From the NCBI GenBank assembly GCA_023935145.1, contig CM043700.1, positions 31,125,001 to 31,189,000 of the forward strand: a stretch of DNA of 64,000 bases, given 5' to 3'. This document shows positions 1 to 10,962 of this stretch, in pieces. The position numbers and the translations under genes were made by a program. The notes under the pieces were generated by a model that saw nothing but the letters and a program-made list of their open reading frames with translations, was not told the origin of the DNA and did not search any database. The DNA comes from Bretschneidera sinensis (Eukaryota > Streptophyta > Magnoliopsida > Brassicales > Akaniaceae). Within the stretch, counting starts at the first letter, position 1. Every line of letters starts with the position of its first letter.

Positions 1-348
1 CCCTATGATCAACACATGACGCATGTGAATGTCATTGTGACACGAAGTGGTAAGTCATTACACATCCCAACAACGAACAAATCTGAGGATGTGGAAAAGG
101 GTCAAGATAGTAGTGATGCCGAGCTGCCCAAGGAACCTGAGGTGACAAAGAGTTATGTTAAGGTACCATTCCCTCAAGCTTTAAAATCAAGCAAGTGAAC
201 TCTGGATTATGGCACTCGGGCATGGCAACCGAAGTTTGAGGAGTTGCCTGAGAACAGTGCAAAACAAATTCCTTCAAGTGTGGAAGCACCCAAAGTTGAA
301 TTGAAGCAGTTGCCAAAGCATCTAACTTATGCTTATCTGGGAGAGTAA
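1..348 (+). pseudogene. Ty3-type gag/protease-region remnant
   Basis: Frame 1 is readable to the TAA at 346-348, with an internal TGA at 196-198. The part before the TGA contains VTRSGK and a proline-rich segment (VPFPQAL) as in plant Ty3 gag C-termini. The part after it reads like the linker just before reverse transcriptase (EELPEN, LKQLPKHLTYAYLGE). The intervening protease region appears deleted at about 196, and the reading ends exactly where reverse transcriptase should start. Not functional. Confidence 0.65.
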
Positions 349-1738
349 GACAGTCTGACTGAAGACATAAAACTTTGCGCTCATGGGAGGCACCCCACAG
401 CATATCCTTTTATTTTTATTGTTTTTCATATTTCTTTTTTTGTTTATTATTAGTATTTTGTTGTTTTCCAGTATTACCTTCGTATTTCTTTTTCAGGGAC
501 AAATATGCGCATCAGTTCAAGTTTGGAGGTATGCTATGAGCCATGCCAGCCCAGTTAGTTCTTCATCTCCCAAGTTAGCTCTTTCTATGTTGTTCATACA
601 TTGGGGACAATATGTAATTTAAGTTTGGGGGTATGGAAGACACATTCACACACACTTTGTCCCCTTTTTTTTATTTATTAAAGAGAAGATAAATGCATGC
701 TCATGTTATTTTGAAATTTTGGTTGATCTAAACAAATACTGTGATGTGATGTCATTGGTGAGCTTAAAATCTTGAACACATGATTTGATGATAGAGCTTT
801 AAAATTTTGTTACTTACTTTAGGCATTTAAGAATTTACATGTTTGATCTAATCTGACACGAGCACATTAGCACAAAATAGTGTGAGGTATGACATGTGGG
901 TTTAATGTGTATGTTTCCATGACTCAACTGAAACTGGATGACTTGTTGGATAAACACTTTGAAAAGGAAAAAATCTATTTTTTGCACAAAAAGAGAAAAA
1001 TGCTCATGATGATCATTAATAAAATTTTCACTGAGTAACTGGACCTCTTGCCTCAGTAAGCAGTGAGTGTTCACGTCAAAAGGTGAGAATTTTATTCATA
1101 ATGATCATTGAGAAAATTTTCGCTGAATAATTGAACCTCTTGCCTCAGTAAACAGTGAATGTTCACGTCAAACATGGGAATTTTGCTTGGCAACATTAAG
1201 ACCAGTTTAGTTTCATAGCCTTTTTTACTCGAGTTAGTAAGTCCTTAGGAGTGTCTTTACACCTAATGCCCTAAAACCATCTGGTTTGTGAGTCATTGAC
1301 TCAACACTCGCTACATGGGTCAATTAGAAAGCTTAAAGGAACTAAACATAGCAGAGCCTTATAATAAAAAAGAGAAGAAAATAAAACTATGCCATCGTTG
1401 TTTATTCTAATGAGAAATTCTGTGAATCTTGAGACATGGAAACATTGCACATTGGAGTTACTTGAAAGCCTCATCTTTATATGTTAATTCACTTTACATT
1501 GAGTCAGACTTGTGATGCCTTAGCCTACCTTTTGTAAGTAATTAGATTTTAAAATTCTTATTCATTGCGAATATGGGTTTACATTTTAAGCTTGCTCATG
1601 ACTGAATATCATGGTTTTGTGTGATGCTTAAATTTTAGGATACCATGAATGATGAAGTTATCTTTATGTTATTTGTTTTTTCATTTAGTTTTTAGTTTCG
1701 TATTGTTAATGGACTAGCAATATGTAAGTTTGGGGGTG
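349..1738 (+). other. Non-coding 3' region of the Ty3-type element
   Basis: No credible coding sequence. The start contains the phrase GGGAGGCACCCCA near 384, resembling the segment that follows integrase in many plant Ty3 elements. It is T-rich, carries a tandem duplication (1001-1190), and ends in the polypurine tract AGTTTGGGGGTG before the LTR. Confidence 0.5.
1001..1190 (+). repeat. Tandem duplication, about 91-bp period
   Basis: Two diverged copies lie head to tail, from about 1001 and from about 1092. Shared landmarks are ATGATCATT, ACCTCTTGCCTCAGTAA and GTTCACGTCAAA. The copies differ by scattered substitutions, so the duplication is not recent. Confidence 0.75.
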
Positions 1739-2143
1739 TGATAAGTGCTTAAATATTCATATTTAAGCCCTTTAATTTATATTTGTTAAGCTCTTAGTTT
1801 GTGTTATTTCATCCTATTTTATCTCATTTCTGTGTTTACTGTGTTTTTCTAGGGTGTTATATGTTTAGCTTAGGAATTTGTTACTTTAAGTCGTTTTTCT
1901 TTGTTTTACAAGTTCACAAGTACTTGGAAAGAAATTTCACTAAATTGCCAGAATTGCCCGTACAGATCAATCATTTTTGCAAATTAAACTGTATTGATTC
2001 AGGAAGAACCAGGAGATGAGCCATATATGCTTAGAAAGATCTGGATGTCTATTTTCTGGAGAATTTTACGGCTCGTAAAAATGATTTTTCTATAGAAAGT
2101 TATGACAGTTTTAGTAGACAAAGGTCAGGCAGTGCACCATGCT

Positions 2144-2297
2144 GCGCTCGAGCGCACAAGACTCTGATCGAGCGCACCCACGACATCCCACATCGATTCG
2201 AAATACTTTGCAATGCACCTGCGCTCGAGCGCACCAAGCTGCGATCGAGCGCACTCGCGCAGTATCCCACATCGGATTAGAAACACATTGCACTCGT
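2144..2297 (+). repeat. GC-rich 77-bp duplication in LTR promoter region
   Basis: Two copies begin with GCGCTCGAGCGCAC at 2144 and 2221. Each is followed about 24 bp later by a related TCGAGCGCAC and then by ATCCCACATCG. The CTCGAG-centred palindromes lie directly upstream of the TATA box at 2308, so they may be promoter elements of this LTR. Confidence 0.65.
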
Positions 2298-2307
2298 GGA
2301 GTTGTCC

Positions 2308-2315
2308 TATAAAAG
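2308..2315 (+). promoter_or_regulatory. TATA box of Ty3-type LTR
   Basis: TATAAAAG follows the GC-rich duplication and sits in the middle of the LTR, the expected place for the U3/R promoter. Confidence 0.5.
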
Positions 2316-3315
2316 CCCCACCTCACTTCATCAATCGGTGTGCAATCTCCAAGACCTTGCTACCAAACAGTGTGCAGTCTGGAGGACTTTGCTACCACTT
2401 GGAGTAATCTGGAGGGCTTTGGGAGCAATCTGGGGAATCTCCACTACCAAGCGGGGATGCTCAATAAGAGTTCAAATTTTCCCTTGAGATTTTTGTTATC
2501 TATTATATTTATGGGTAATTAAATTCTCAAGTGGGGCTAGGGATGAACTTGCACAGTTTGTTTATTTTCAATTTATGTACTTGATCTTTAATTATTAAAA
2601 CTCTTTTGTTTTATTGTTCGCAATTTATTTGTGATGTTTTCTTTTCTGAATAGTCATAGAGTTTATTCTGTTTATAGATTCAGTCATGCTTTTTCTATTG
2701 AATGGATTCGTTCTTTGATTATGCTGGGATCAATTATTTATCTATATTGATTTAGTTCTTTGTTGCAATATCGCTTCCTGAGTATATTGTCGTCGTTGGA
2801 TTTTCTCAATAGTGATAATAATTTACGTATTTTAAAAGTAGTGAATGATATTTCAAAGGGTTACATTTGATTTAATTTTGGTTCATAAATCTACACTTTC
2901 TGATTGGGAATTTTGGAATTGAGTTCCCAATTAAGTTATTTAATGAATTAAGAATAATTAAAATACTAAATTTGTGCAAGGGATTCCCGACGCTTTACTG
3001 TTTCACTTTACTTTGTTTTAAATTTGCATTTACAATCAATCTTTGTTCTCCATTAATCACTTGATATTTTTCTTTAGTTTCTTTGTATCTTTTACTATTC
3101 TTTTAATTTGTCTCCCAGTGGAATCGACACCCCAAAGCTGTGCTACAACTATCGCGTTATTCTTTGGGCGTAATCATCATTGACATACCTAGACAAGTAG
3201 TATAAACACCATTACTTCAACAATGGAGACATTTACAATCATCTTGCCAGCCAAAACAACAAGAAGAACACAATAAGTGGGTTGGAACATGTTGAACTTG
3301 ATGGCAATATTAAAA

Positions 3316-3444
3316 CTAACTGTTAGTTTCGGGTCCTCTCCAATCTTTTAATAAAAGTTTTAGAACACCAATAACTATCATTTCAACCTCATTAGACTCA
3401 ATCCAATCATTTAGTGTAGAATACACATTCTTTTGGACATTTGG
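3316..3444 (-). pseudogene. Isolated exon-like segment of unknown origin
   Basis: On the minus strand a splice-acceptor-like TTACAG ends at 3445 and is followed by 42 open codons and a TAG at 3316-3318. The translation includes VQKNVYSTLNDWIESNE and ends WRGPETNS. I do not recognise the family with certainty; the 'VYSTLNDWIESNE' stretch faintly recalls some plant PPR-type proteins. It lies between the Ty3-type LTR and the truncated hydrolase gene. It could be a displaced exon or chance. Confidence 0.25.
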
Positions 3445-4366
3445 CTGTAACATCAACATCAAAAAGTTATCAGCAGAAAATTCTGCTAAGAGCCAAGCAA
3501 ATGATGACCTGAAATCAGCTTATGGCCTGGAAGCAATGTAATGTTATTAAATAGTCTCCTACATTAAACTGGTTCTTACCCAAATAACTCGCATACCGTT
3601 GGTACTGTGTAACAAAAGCATTTTCTATATCTCTCATCGTTAAAATGTCTCATAGCATGTATTGAATGCATAAAACAATCCCACTGACCTTTACTATGCC
3701 CAAGAATTGCACTTATTACACGGTTTGCTTCACAGAAGTGCAGGATTACTGCATGCAAATCATCAGCCTCTCTGAAATAGTTACCATACTGAAAAGAACC
3801 TTCACTTTCCCTGAAAACCATAAATTTATGGCCAAATCAAAAGGCAACAAAGTGAACAGAACCAGAACTCCAAAGACTGACAATGAAAACCCACGTCATA
3901 AGTCACACACTAAACCAAAGAAGAACAAACGATAGAGATGAAGCAACAATTGCACTTCAAATCCCATAATCATTTCCGCAACTATAGTCTTATCGTGTTT
4001 GCGATCATTAAGAAAATTCTGGTCGTTAATTATGAGGTACAAGATAAATAATTCTTCCATTGAATTATAAGGTTTTTAATTTAAAACACCCTGCAGTTTT
4101 AGACTATGATTGGTAAGAGAGAAATGTGAGAGTAAAGAAAAAATGGATCTTTCCATCATGTGTTTGATAGAGAGGACGGAAAAGTGGAAAAAAAAAAAAA
4201 GACAAAAAATATTAGCTTATTTTAGCTTCCACTCCTCAATCCTCCTAGATTGGGAAAATTGTGATTTGTACATATGAGAAGAAAATACCAATCCTCTCAT
4301 TTTTCTTTCCTACGTAATAATAGAAAATTGCTCTCCACTCACTTTTATTTCCTCTCCCTCTTTCTT

Positions 4367-4733
4367 AGTGATGACCCACATCGATAGTGCAATGGGAAAT
4401 CCAATTGCATATGTGTGACCCTCATAGTGCTCAATTGGATATCATTTTGAGTCACGGAGTGGGGATCTGACAAAATGGTATCAGAGTAGACCCATGCTCA
4501 CTACCATGTAGATGTTTGGTATTTGATAGGCTCCCAATGAGCCGAAACCATTGATCTGATTTGTGTTTGGGATCAATGTGATTTGTGCTCTCTCTCACGA
4601 TGACGTGAGCGGGGAGTCTGTGATGACCCACCTTCAACAACGATAGTGCAACGGAGAATATCCTATTATATACGTGTGACCCTCATAGTGCTCAATTGGA
4701 TATCCTTTTGAGTCACGAAGTGGAGGTGTGACA
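4367..4733 (+). mobile_element. TRIM (miniature LTR retrotransposon), 367 bp
   Basis: Two direct terminal repeats (4367-4472 and 4619-4733) share TGATGACCCAC at the start, a central TGTGACCCTCATAGTGCTCA, and a TGACA end. They flank about 146 bp containing a primer-binding site ATGGTATCAGAG at 4475 (tRNA-Met type) and a purine tract GCGGGGAG before the second repeat. Target duplication TTCTT lies at 4362-4366 and 4734-4738. There is no coding capacity. It sits in intron 3 of the truncated hydrolase gene. Confidence 0.8.
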
Positions 4734-5413
4734 TTCTTCTTCCCACTTTTCCTCTCTATCCATCAGAACCTTAATGTCTATCTCAATTACACTTTCCAGT
4801 TTCAATTAAGCAATTTCAACCCAACACTTTTGGGATGTCTCACATAACACTTCTGTCTGTTAGCCCTTAATTACAGTTAAGAAAATCGATAGCTGTAATG
4901 GCATAAAATTAAGGCACCTTATATACCATTACAGTTAAAGCATTCACCTTTAAAAACACTGTATATTCCATTATCACATAATACAATGTAAGGCTATCTC
5001 CAAATAACCAAAAGAACACAGAATGAATATGTTCATATAATCTTTAAAAGTCACATTCAACATCCTGGATTAGTACCACTTACCCGTTCCCAGCAAAGTC
5101 AAAACGGAAGGCACTGATTCCTTCTTTCTCTAAAGCAGCAGCAAGGTTCACCATAGTATTGTTTTCCTGCATATGGAAAACAAAACATGTAAAAATCTAT
5201 TTACATCCAAGCAAATGGAGCATTTTGGTTTTCTTCAAGTGAGGATTAACCTATAAATTAGTAATTTGATATATGACTATGGATACATAACATCTATAAG
5301 TATAACAAAAAAAATTATTAACAAAAATATTGCAAAAGACTGATCACATTTTAGACTATCTAAAATGCAATCTAGAAATGGGCCAATTAATTATTGACAT
5401 GTGACTATTTTTA

Positions 5414-5442
5414 GTCAACCATGTGCAGGTCACATGGTTGAC
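5414..5442. repeat. Perfect 12-bp inverted repeat, 5-nt loop
   Basis: GTCAACCATGTG is followed after CAGGT by its exact complement. It lies in intron 2 of the truncated hydrolase gene. No function is evident. Confidence 0.6.
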
Positions 5443-6984
5443 TTAATGGCATGACTAACTTTCACTAACGGAGGAACCACATGATAGTCAGGTGCAATGG
5501 TGATCTTAAAAAACCTCAAACCACATGTATGTTATTTGTACTTTGCCCTATAAATATTAACCTCAAGTCTATACAGAATCCTTTCAAAATATTGAGATGA
5601 GCGGACTTCTGAACTTAATCAGACAGGAACTGGAAACTTATTAAAGGAAAAAAAGGAAATTTCAAATTTATAGTACCAACCTTTGTAGATTTAAAACCAT
5701 GGCATAAGATTACAATTTCCTTAGATCCAGTGTCATTTAACAAGCCCACAAGATTTTCACCATATTTGTTTGGAATTATGACTTTCTGCTGCTGAAGCAC
5801 TGAAACAGTGTAATTCACATGAGAATTGAATATAGAGTGCTAAGATATATCATATGAAATAATAACTACAGACTCAATTAGAGTACAAAAACAGAATTTA
5901 AACTACAGTCTCATAACCTGGACTTACCTCAGTGTCACTTATAAGGAAAGTTACAAGGCATCCATTTTACTTTTTCGATCAATTTTAGTAAATAGTATTT
6001 GAACTCCCTCTAGTTGGTTTTAGCACTTTCGGTTCATAAAATTGAATGAATTGCACAAACAGTTTGAATTATGTAATCAAAGATGTAACAAAAGTGAACC
6101 ACATATTATCTAAGATAACGGAGGAGGTCTGAAGCCATCGGTCTAGCAATGCATTTTGAGAAGCAAATACCGTTAAGGCATTGACCATTTATAAATAACA
6201 GAAAATACAAAATTAATGAGCATTCAATTCCTTATGGAGCTGAGAAGCACATAAGAAGCATAGGTTAATACTTTTCTACTAACAATTTGCTCAAAATACC
6301 AACAGACAATCATCTAACCCTTCAAAGCTTGGGCGTAACAACTTACCAAACAGTTTAAATAGGTAAAATTTTCACGTTAGACACATCAAATTACTTCCTT
6401 CAGAAATTAAAGCGATCTAAATTACAGACAATAACTCCAGAAAGATGTGTTTTAATTAACACACATCAAATTCCAGACTCAATCAACCAAAATCCCATTT
6501 AATTTCAACACACAAACAAACATCATAAGTGTTGCAAGTATCTGTAATTGAAATAAGCACCTAAACATTTTCATAGCAAATCATCCACATCTTTTATAAT
6601 TGTTCATTCACATAAATCGTTTTTCCTTATCAGTTACAGAGAAAAGAATCACACACGTGCGCACACACCACTGATCAACTTGATTATCAAAAAGCTATGC
6701 AGTTTTTATACAACACTTGTACATACATAAATACACAACACATGAATTGTAAATACATACAAAATATATGGGTATTAATGACCAGCAAATGGGTCAATGA
6801 ATTTTGATACCTGAAGTTTGTGGAGACTGAGACTGAGCCATTTTCACGGTTGCTCTTCTGGAGATCCGATTGGTTGAAGAGAAGAAGCGTACCTGGGGAA
6901 GAGGAAATTTAGGTGAAGTGGGCTTTTTGTAAATTAATGAATTTGAGAAGACGACCGAATGAAAATTATAAACAAGAGTTCCCA

Positions 6985-8168
6985 TTTCCTTTTTTACTTT
7001 ATACTACTAACTGGATTTGGAACCTCTGTGCTTCTGTGGCCACTGCCCACTGGCGCATGTTTATAATTGAGCTCTATGATGCTATATTTGTCTCTTGCTA
7101 CAAAAATAAACAAAGGGTGCAGTCTAAGATTTAAGCTACCTTGTTGGAAAACAGAGAACACATGGGAGAAAAAAGATCCCCTTTTAAAATATTAAAATAT
7201 CCTCTTAAATGCCAGTTATGGGCTCCAACTTTTCTTTGTACGAGACTGGACCTTGATTTTCCTAGATCTACTGATAAATTAAGCCCGGCCCATTGAATGA
7301 AACAATATTGAAATTTGATGATACTTAATTCTTCTTTGCTAAACAGAAGAAAATATCACTAATTTCTTAAGCCTTGATTCGCAGCATTAGTTCAATTAGT
7401 TTTTCATGTTTTAATTTATTTATTTTTCTTATTAAAAGATTTTATGCTTACTTCTGATTTAAAGTGAAGTAACTTTCTTTCTCTCGATGAAATTGTCTTT
7501 TAAAAAATACTTAATAAAACGTGGTATATCATTAAACCAATATATCATCGACCGGATTCTCCATGTTAAGTTCTTGAGTGAGTAAATCTAATTACTTGCA
7601 CCAAACAATGAGTAAAAAAAGTAAATTAAGAGGTCTATTAAAAAAAGAGGTGTGTCTGACAAGGCACAAGAATATTAAAAAAAATTGAATTTAAATTCTC
7701 TGTAATTGGTGATCTTTATGGTGAGATAATGTGTTACTGTCATTTCAAAATTAAATTTATGATTACACTTCTGTCAACATCATTATTTTGAATTCGGTTT
7801 TCATCATTTACCATATTTTCAAATAATATCTTTTTTTTTTAATAAGAGAGAAACAAGTCATAATTTGAAAAACCAAAATAAAATTTAACTATTTTTTTAT
7901 ATAAAAAAAAAACATCGCAGTGTATTGCAAATGTCTGCTATTTATTATCTTCATCTCCATTATTTCTTTCAATTTTTTTTCTTATTGATGTTTGATGCGT
8001 AAGTTTTACCAACCATTAATTAGTTTAAAGTTTTACCAACCATTAATAGTTTAAAGGTTTACGCCTAAGTTTTACCAGCCATATATATATATTGTTAAAC
8101 TCCATATTATATTTATAATTAAGACTTGGTCGATTCGTCATAGATATGTTCTTTTTAAAAGGAAACTG
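6985..8168. other. AT-rich intergenic DNA
   Basis: No gene seen. A short imperfect tandem repeat (AAGTTTTACCAACCATTAAT and variants) runs about 7999-8080. Homopolymer A/T tracts are common. Confidence 0.5.
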
Positions 8169-8322
8169 AACTTTTGTTAAAGCAAAAAACTAACTGCCCA
8201 AAGACTCAGCAGACAAAATACCAGCAACCATAGGTGGTGCTACATCAAACCAAACATTTGAATTGTGACTAAGTCTAGCATCTCGTGCTAATACATGAGC
8301 AGCAGCATTCCCATTGCGAAGG
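8169..8322 (-). mobile_element. LINE 3' end: RNase H-like domain C-terminus
   Basis: Minus-strand codons from 8322 to the TAG at 8190-8192 read LRNGNAAAHVLARDARL and end SAESLGS. This matches the C-terminal RNase H-like domain of plant non-LTR elements (R-x-GN-x-AAH-x-LAR pattern). It is followed by TTTGCTTTAACAAAAGTTCA, a 3' end common in plant LINEs, and a short A-rich tail. Heavily 5'-truncated, as is usual for LINE insertions. Confidence 0.7.
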
Positions 8323-8336
8323 CATTTGATAGTCGA

Positions 8337-8631
8337 ACTTGGTAATTATATCTTTGACATTTGTTTAGATAATAAGTTTTCAGAGTTGAAAGGAATTAGT
8401 AATCTTTTTGAAAAAGTTAGTGGAGACCTATTGCTATACTTGTTTTTTAAGTTGGATTTAATCTTACCAATTACATCAGCAAGTGTTGAAATAAAGAATC
8501 GAATGCGCAATCGTATGGAGACGAATGATTGCATGATTGTGTTAATTGAAATAGATGATTTTGATAGTATTGAAAACGAGAAGATCCTACGTCAAATCCA
8601 AAAAATGAAATCACGTAAGGAACAATTATAA
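8337..8631 (+). pseudogene. hAT transposase C-terminal dimerisation domain fragment
   Basis: The reading to the TAA at 8629-8631 contains YIFDICLDNKFSELKGISNL, LDLILPITSASVE, RMRNRMETNDCM and ENEKILRQIQKMKSR. This is the hAT C-terminal (HATC) arrangement of plant zinc-finger-type hAT transposases. The usual RAFSAM block after the SVE motif is missing, so it is an internally deleted remnant. The N-terminal BED finger and catalytic core are absent. It abuts the LINE fragment, which runs the opposite way. Confidence 0.7.
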
Positions 8632-10375
8632 ATGGAACTAGTATAAACGTTTTTTTTTGTTAGTTTTTTTTAATGAAAATAAAGATTAATGATCTTGATT
8701 TGTATGAAAAAACATGTATTTAACTCAAGAAATACAAAATATACATTTATTTTGTGAAAAAAATGCCATCAATATTTCTATTACTTTTGTTTTCAAGTAT
8801 ATGTATTTATTGTTTGCTTATATAATATGAACGTGTATATATGTCGTCCCTATTAACAAATTTTTTTGGATCTATCACTAATAATAGAGATATTTGTAAT
8901 TTATTGTATTTTTTAATGGTTTAGAGTGTGATTAAATATTAATTTTTAACTTTTTAAATGGTCATGCATTATTTTCTCATTAAAAAAAAGATATATCATT
9001 TGAAGAAAAGTAAATTATAAAAATCGATTTTTTTTATTATTATTTTTATGTAAGTGTCCTTGATTAGTTCATAGAGATGGACTTAATAACAACCATTTAT
9101 CCGTGAACATTATCTCACCGATTACGTACAAAAATTCTTAACTACAAAAGATTCAAATTCTCACGTTTTGTACTTAGGAATGCGTTATAGCAATCTTATA
9201 TTACTAGAATTTTGTAACTAACAGCTAAGATGTTCCACATCAGCATACAATGTGGACAGTGATGTTTCTTTTTGAATCATTTCTAATGATAATAACCTAA
9301 GACGACCGTAGCCAAAATGACATCTTATATTTAGAAAAAAAGGATGATGACTCGACCACAGATGTAGAATTAATATGCTGACTTTTGTTTATTTCGCTTC
9401 ATGTAAATTAGTGGCTCTTATCAATCGAACATAAAGGGAAGCAATGAAGGAATTGCCGTGATCAGCAAATTGGGGCAAAAGTCTTTGAGCTTAGAATTGA
9501 CGAATCTTAGTAATTAGCACTGATGGAGACAGGCAGGGAGGGGGATGCTTCGGAGCAATATCGATCGATCAGGACAGATCTAAGTGAATGCATGAGAACA
9601 TCTGTAATGGCATATATGGCGCATGCACGGGGGTAACGACCATTGTTCACTATGTTTGATAAATAATGGATACATCAGGTAAGTTACCTTATTTTATCCG
9701 ATGTATTGAATATCGGAGGAACCAATCTTTTAAAGTGAATAAAATAAGCTTTAATGTGAACGAGATTCAATCGGAGGACTTTTTTAGGTTCATATTCAAT
9801 AATAAATCTTATTTATTAATTGTCATGCTTTCGTTGTTAACTTATATAAGAATTTCTACCAAAAATGAGTCAAGCCCATCCATACAAATTAATATTTAAA
9901 TTAAAATATTTCAATACTAATTAATAACCTAAATAATTATATAACAATTCTTTTCAAGCTAAAATATAAATAATTTCAAAATTTAGATTCTAATTTGAAA
10001 TCAAAACGCATTAATGGGAAAACACATTTGAAGTATAAAAGGTGATAATTTACAAAATAGCTTACTTAATAAAAAAGACTAATTAAATTAGTTGGGGTTA
10101 CTTATTACCTCTCACGCACTCAGTCCACTAATTCAACAAAAATTGAATATAAATGTGTTACTCATCTTCAAAAATACCAACAAAAAAAAATTGAAATAAG
10201 GCCTAATTAATTCCCCATAGACACTATGCATGCTTGATGTTTACGGGTGACCTACGTGACCCTACGCAGTGTCTTGATCATCCCTCAAATTTTTCTTAAT
10301 TTTCTTCAGCGGGAACTATTTTTTATATTAAAATTAAACCCTGAAATCTAAACAGATCGATGATATAAACCCACA
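8632..10375. other. AT-rich intergenic DNA
   Basis: No supported gene. An open stretch at 9666-9899 encodes a 77-residue peptide with no recognisable motif and biased composition, and is probably chance. Confidence 0.5.
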
Positions 10376-10400
10376 TATATATATATATATATATATATAT
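10374..10400. repeat. (AT)n microsatellite
   Basis: An uninterrupted AT dinucleotide run directly adjoins the start of the Ty3-type LTR at 10400. Confidence 0.9.
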
Positions 10401-10882
10401 GATGCCTAACTCAACCACATGTAATGAAAGTGATACAGGCAATAAAGGCCCCCACCAATAAGCTAATGACATGTGGAACGACTCACATCCTATAGTAAGA
10501 GGACACGCAGAGTGGGGCAGGTAACACAATCGTCGAAAGTAAGCGTGATTAAGGGAATTGAGCCTCATCTGAACACTCGACCGAGATCTCTAAAAGCTAG
10601 ATCTTAGGGATTTCACCATCCCGGCTACGTGACCAGCTTTCCTCAGGAACCCTATAAAAGGCCCAAATGAACACAAGAAGAGATCAGGTTCAACTTTTAC
10701 TATCATTCACAAAAGATTCAAATTATAACTCTCCCATTATCTCAAAATCCTACACTGACCAGAACATCGAAGTGTCCTCGAAGGCATCACCCTCGCTCTC
10801 CTCCGACAACTCTCTAAGTTCACCTGTCTTCTTGTGCAGATTCCTTAGCCTCCAGCTTGGTAAGTTAATTCATGCATCAACA
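10400..10882 (+). repeat. 5' LTR of the Ty3/gypsy element
   Basis: It starts TGATGCCTAAC after the AT microsatellite, has a TATA box (CTATAAAAGG) at about 10651, and ends CATCAACA at 10882. The next bases, GATTAGCACCGTTTGTGGGAA without its last base, resemble the TTGGCGCCGTCTGTGGGAA-type primer site of plant Ty3 elements. No 3' LTR is present in the window. Confidence 0.6.
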
Positions 10883-10962
10883 GATTAGCACCGTTTGTGG
10901 GAAACAATCAATCTCTCACTGAACAATAAAAGCGAAGAAGCATAAAGAACTCATCTGTTGCT

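Larger units (their letters stand above)
1..3179 (+). mobile_element. Internally deleted Ty3-type LTR retrotransposon, 3' part
   Basis: The window opens inside a Ty3-type element read on the plus strand. A gag/protease-region fragment (to 348) runs straight into non-coding 3' sequence that normally follows integrase, so reverse transcriptase, RNase H and integrase are missing. Two purine tracts with the core GTTTGGGGGT occur near 623 and 1728; the second directly precedes an LTR beginning TGATAAGTGC. The 5' LTR lies outside the window. I infer a non-autonomous deletion derivative of an Athila/Tat-like element; the clade is a guess. Confidence 0.7.
1739..3179 (+). repeat. LTR of the Ty3-type element
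   Basis: It starts with TGATAAGTGC right after the polypurine tract and probably ends near 3179 (…CATCA). The right end is uncertain because the partner LTR is outside the window. A TATA box (TATAAAAG) is at 2308-2315. The phrase GTGGAATCGACACCCC near 3118 is typical of LTR ends in this type of plant Ty3 element. A GC-rich 77-bp duplication lies just 5' of the TATA box. Confidence 0.6.
3689..6841 (-). pseudogene. Truncated alpha/beta-hydrolase (serine aminopeptidase S33-like) gene
   Basis: Four exons join in phase: 6811-6841 (ATG, MAQSQSPQTS), 5681-5799, 5084-5166 and 3689-3810. All have GT donors and AG acceptors. They encode the N-terminal half of a plant alpha/beta-hydrolase: ILCHGFKSTK, then FRFDFAGNGESEGSFQYGNY, then the nucleophile elbow GHSKG. 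Beyond exon 4 the next expected exon is only a decayed stretch (about 3660-3688, then a VPTV-like piece near 3590). The 3' exons with the acid and histidine are absent, replaced by the Ty3-type LTR at 1739-3179. An in-frame extension of 48 codons from an upstream ATG at 6985 is rich in Ser, Arg and Phe and poor in acidic residues, so it could be a plastid transit peptide. I infer loss of function; a chimeric transcript is not excluded. Confidence 0.75.

Noticed and set aside
9666..9899. 77-codon plus-strand frame
   Set aside because: No motif, AT-biased composition, no splice or promoter context.
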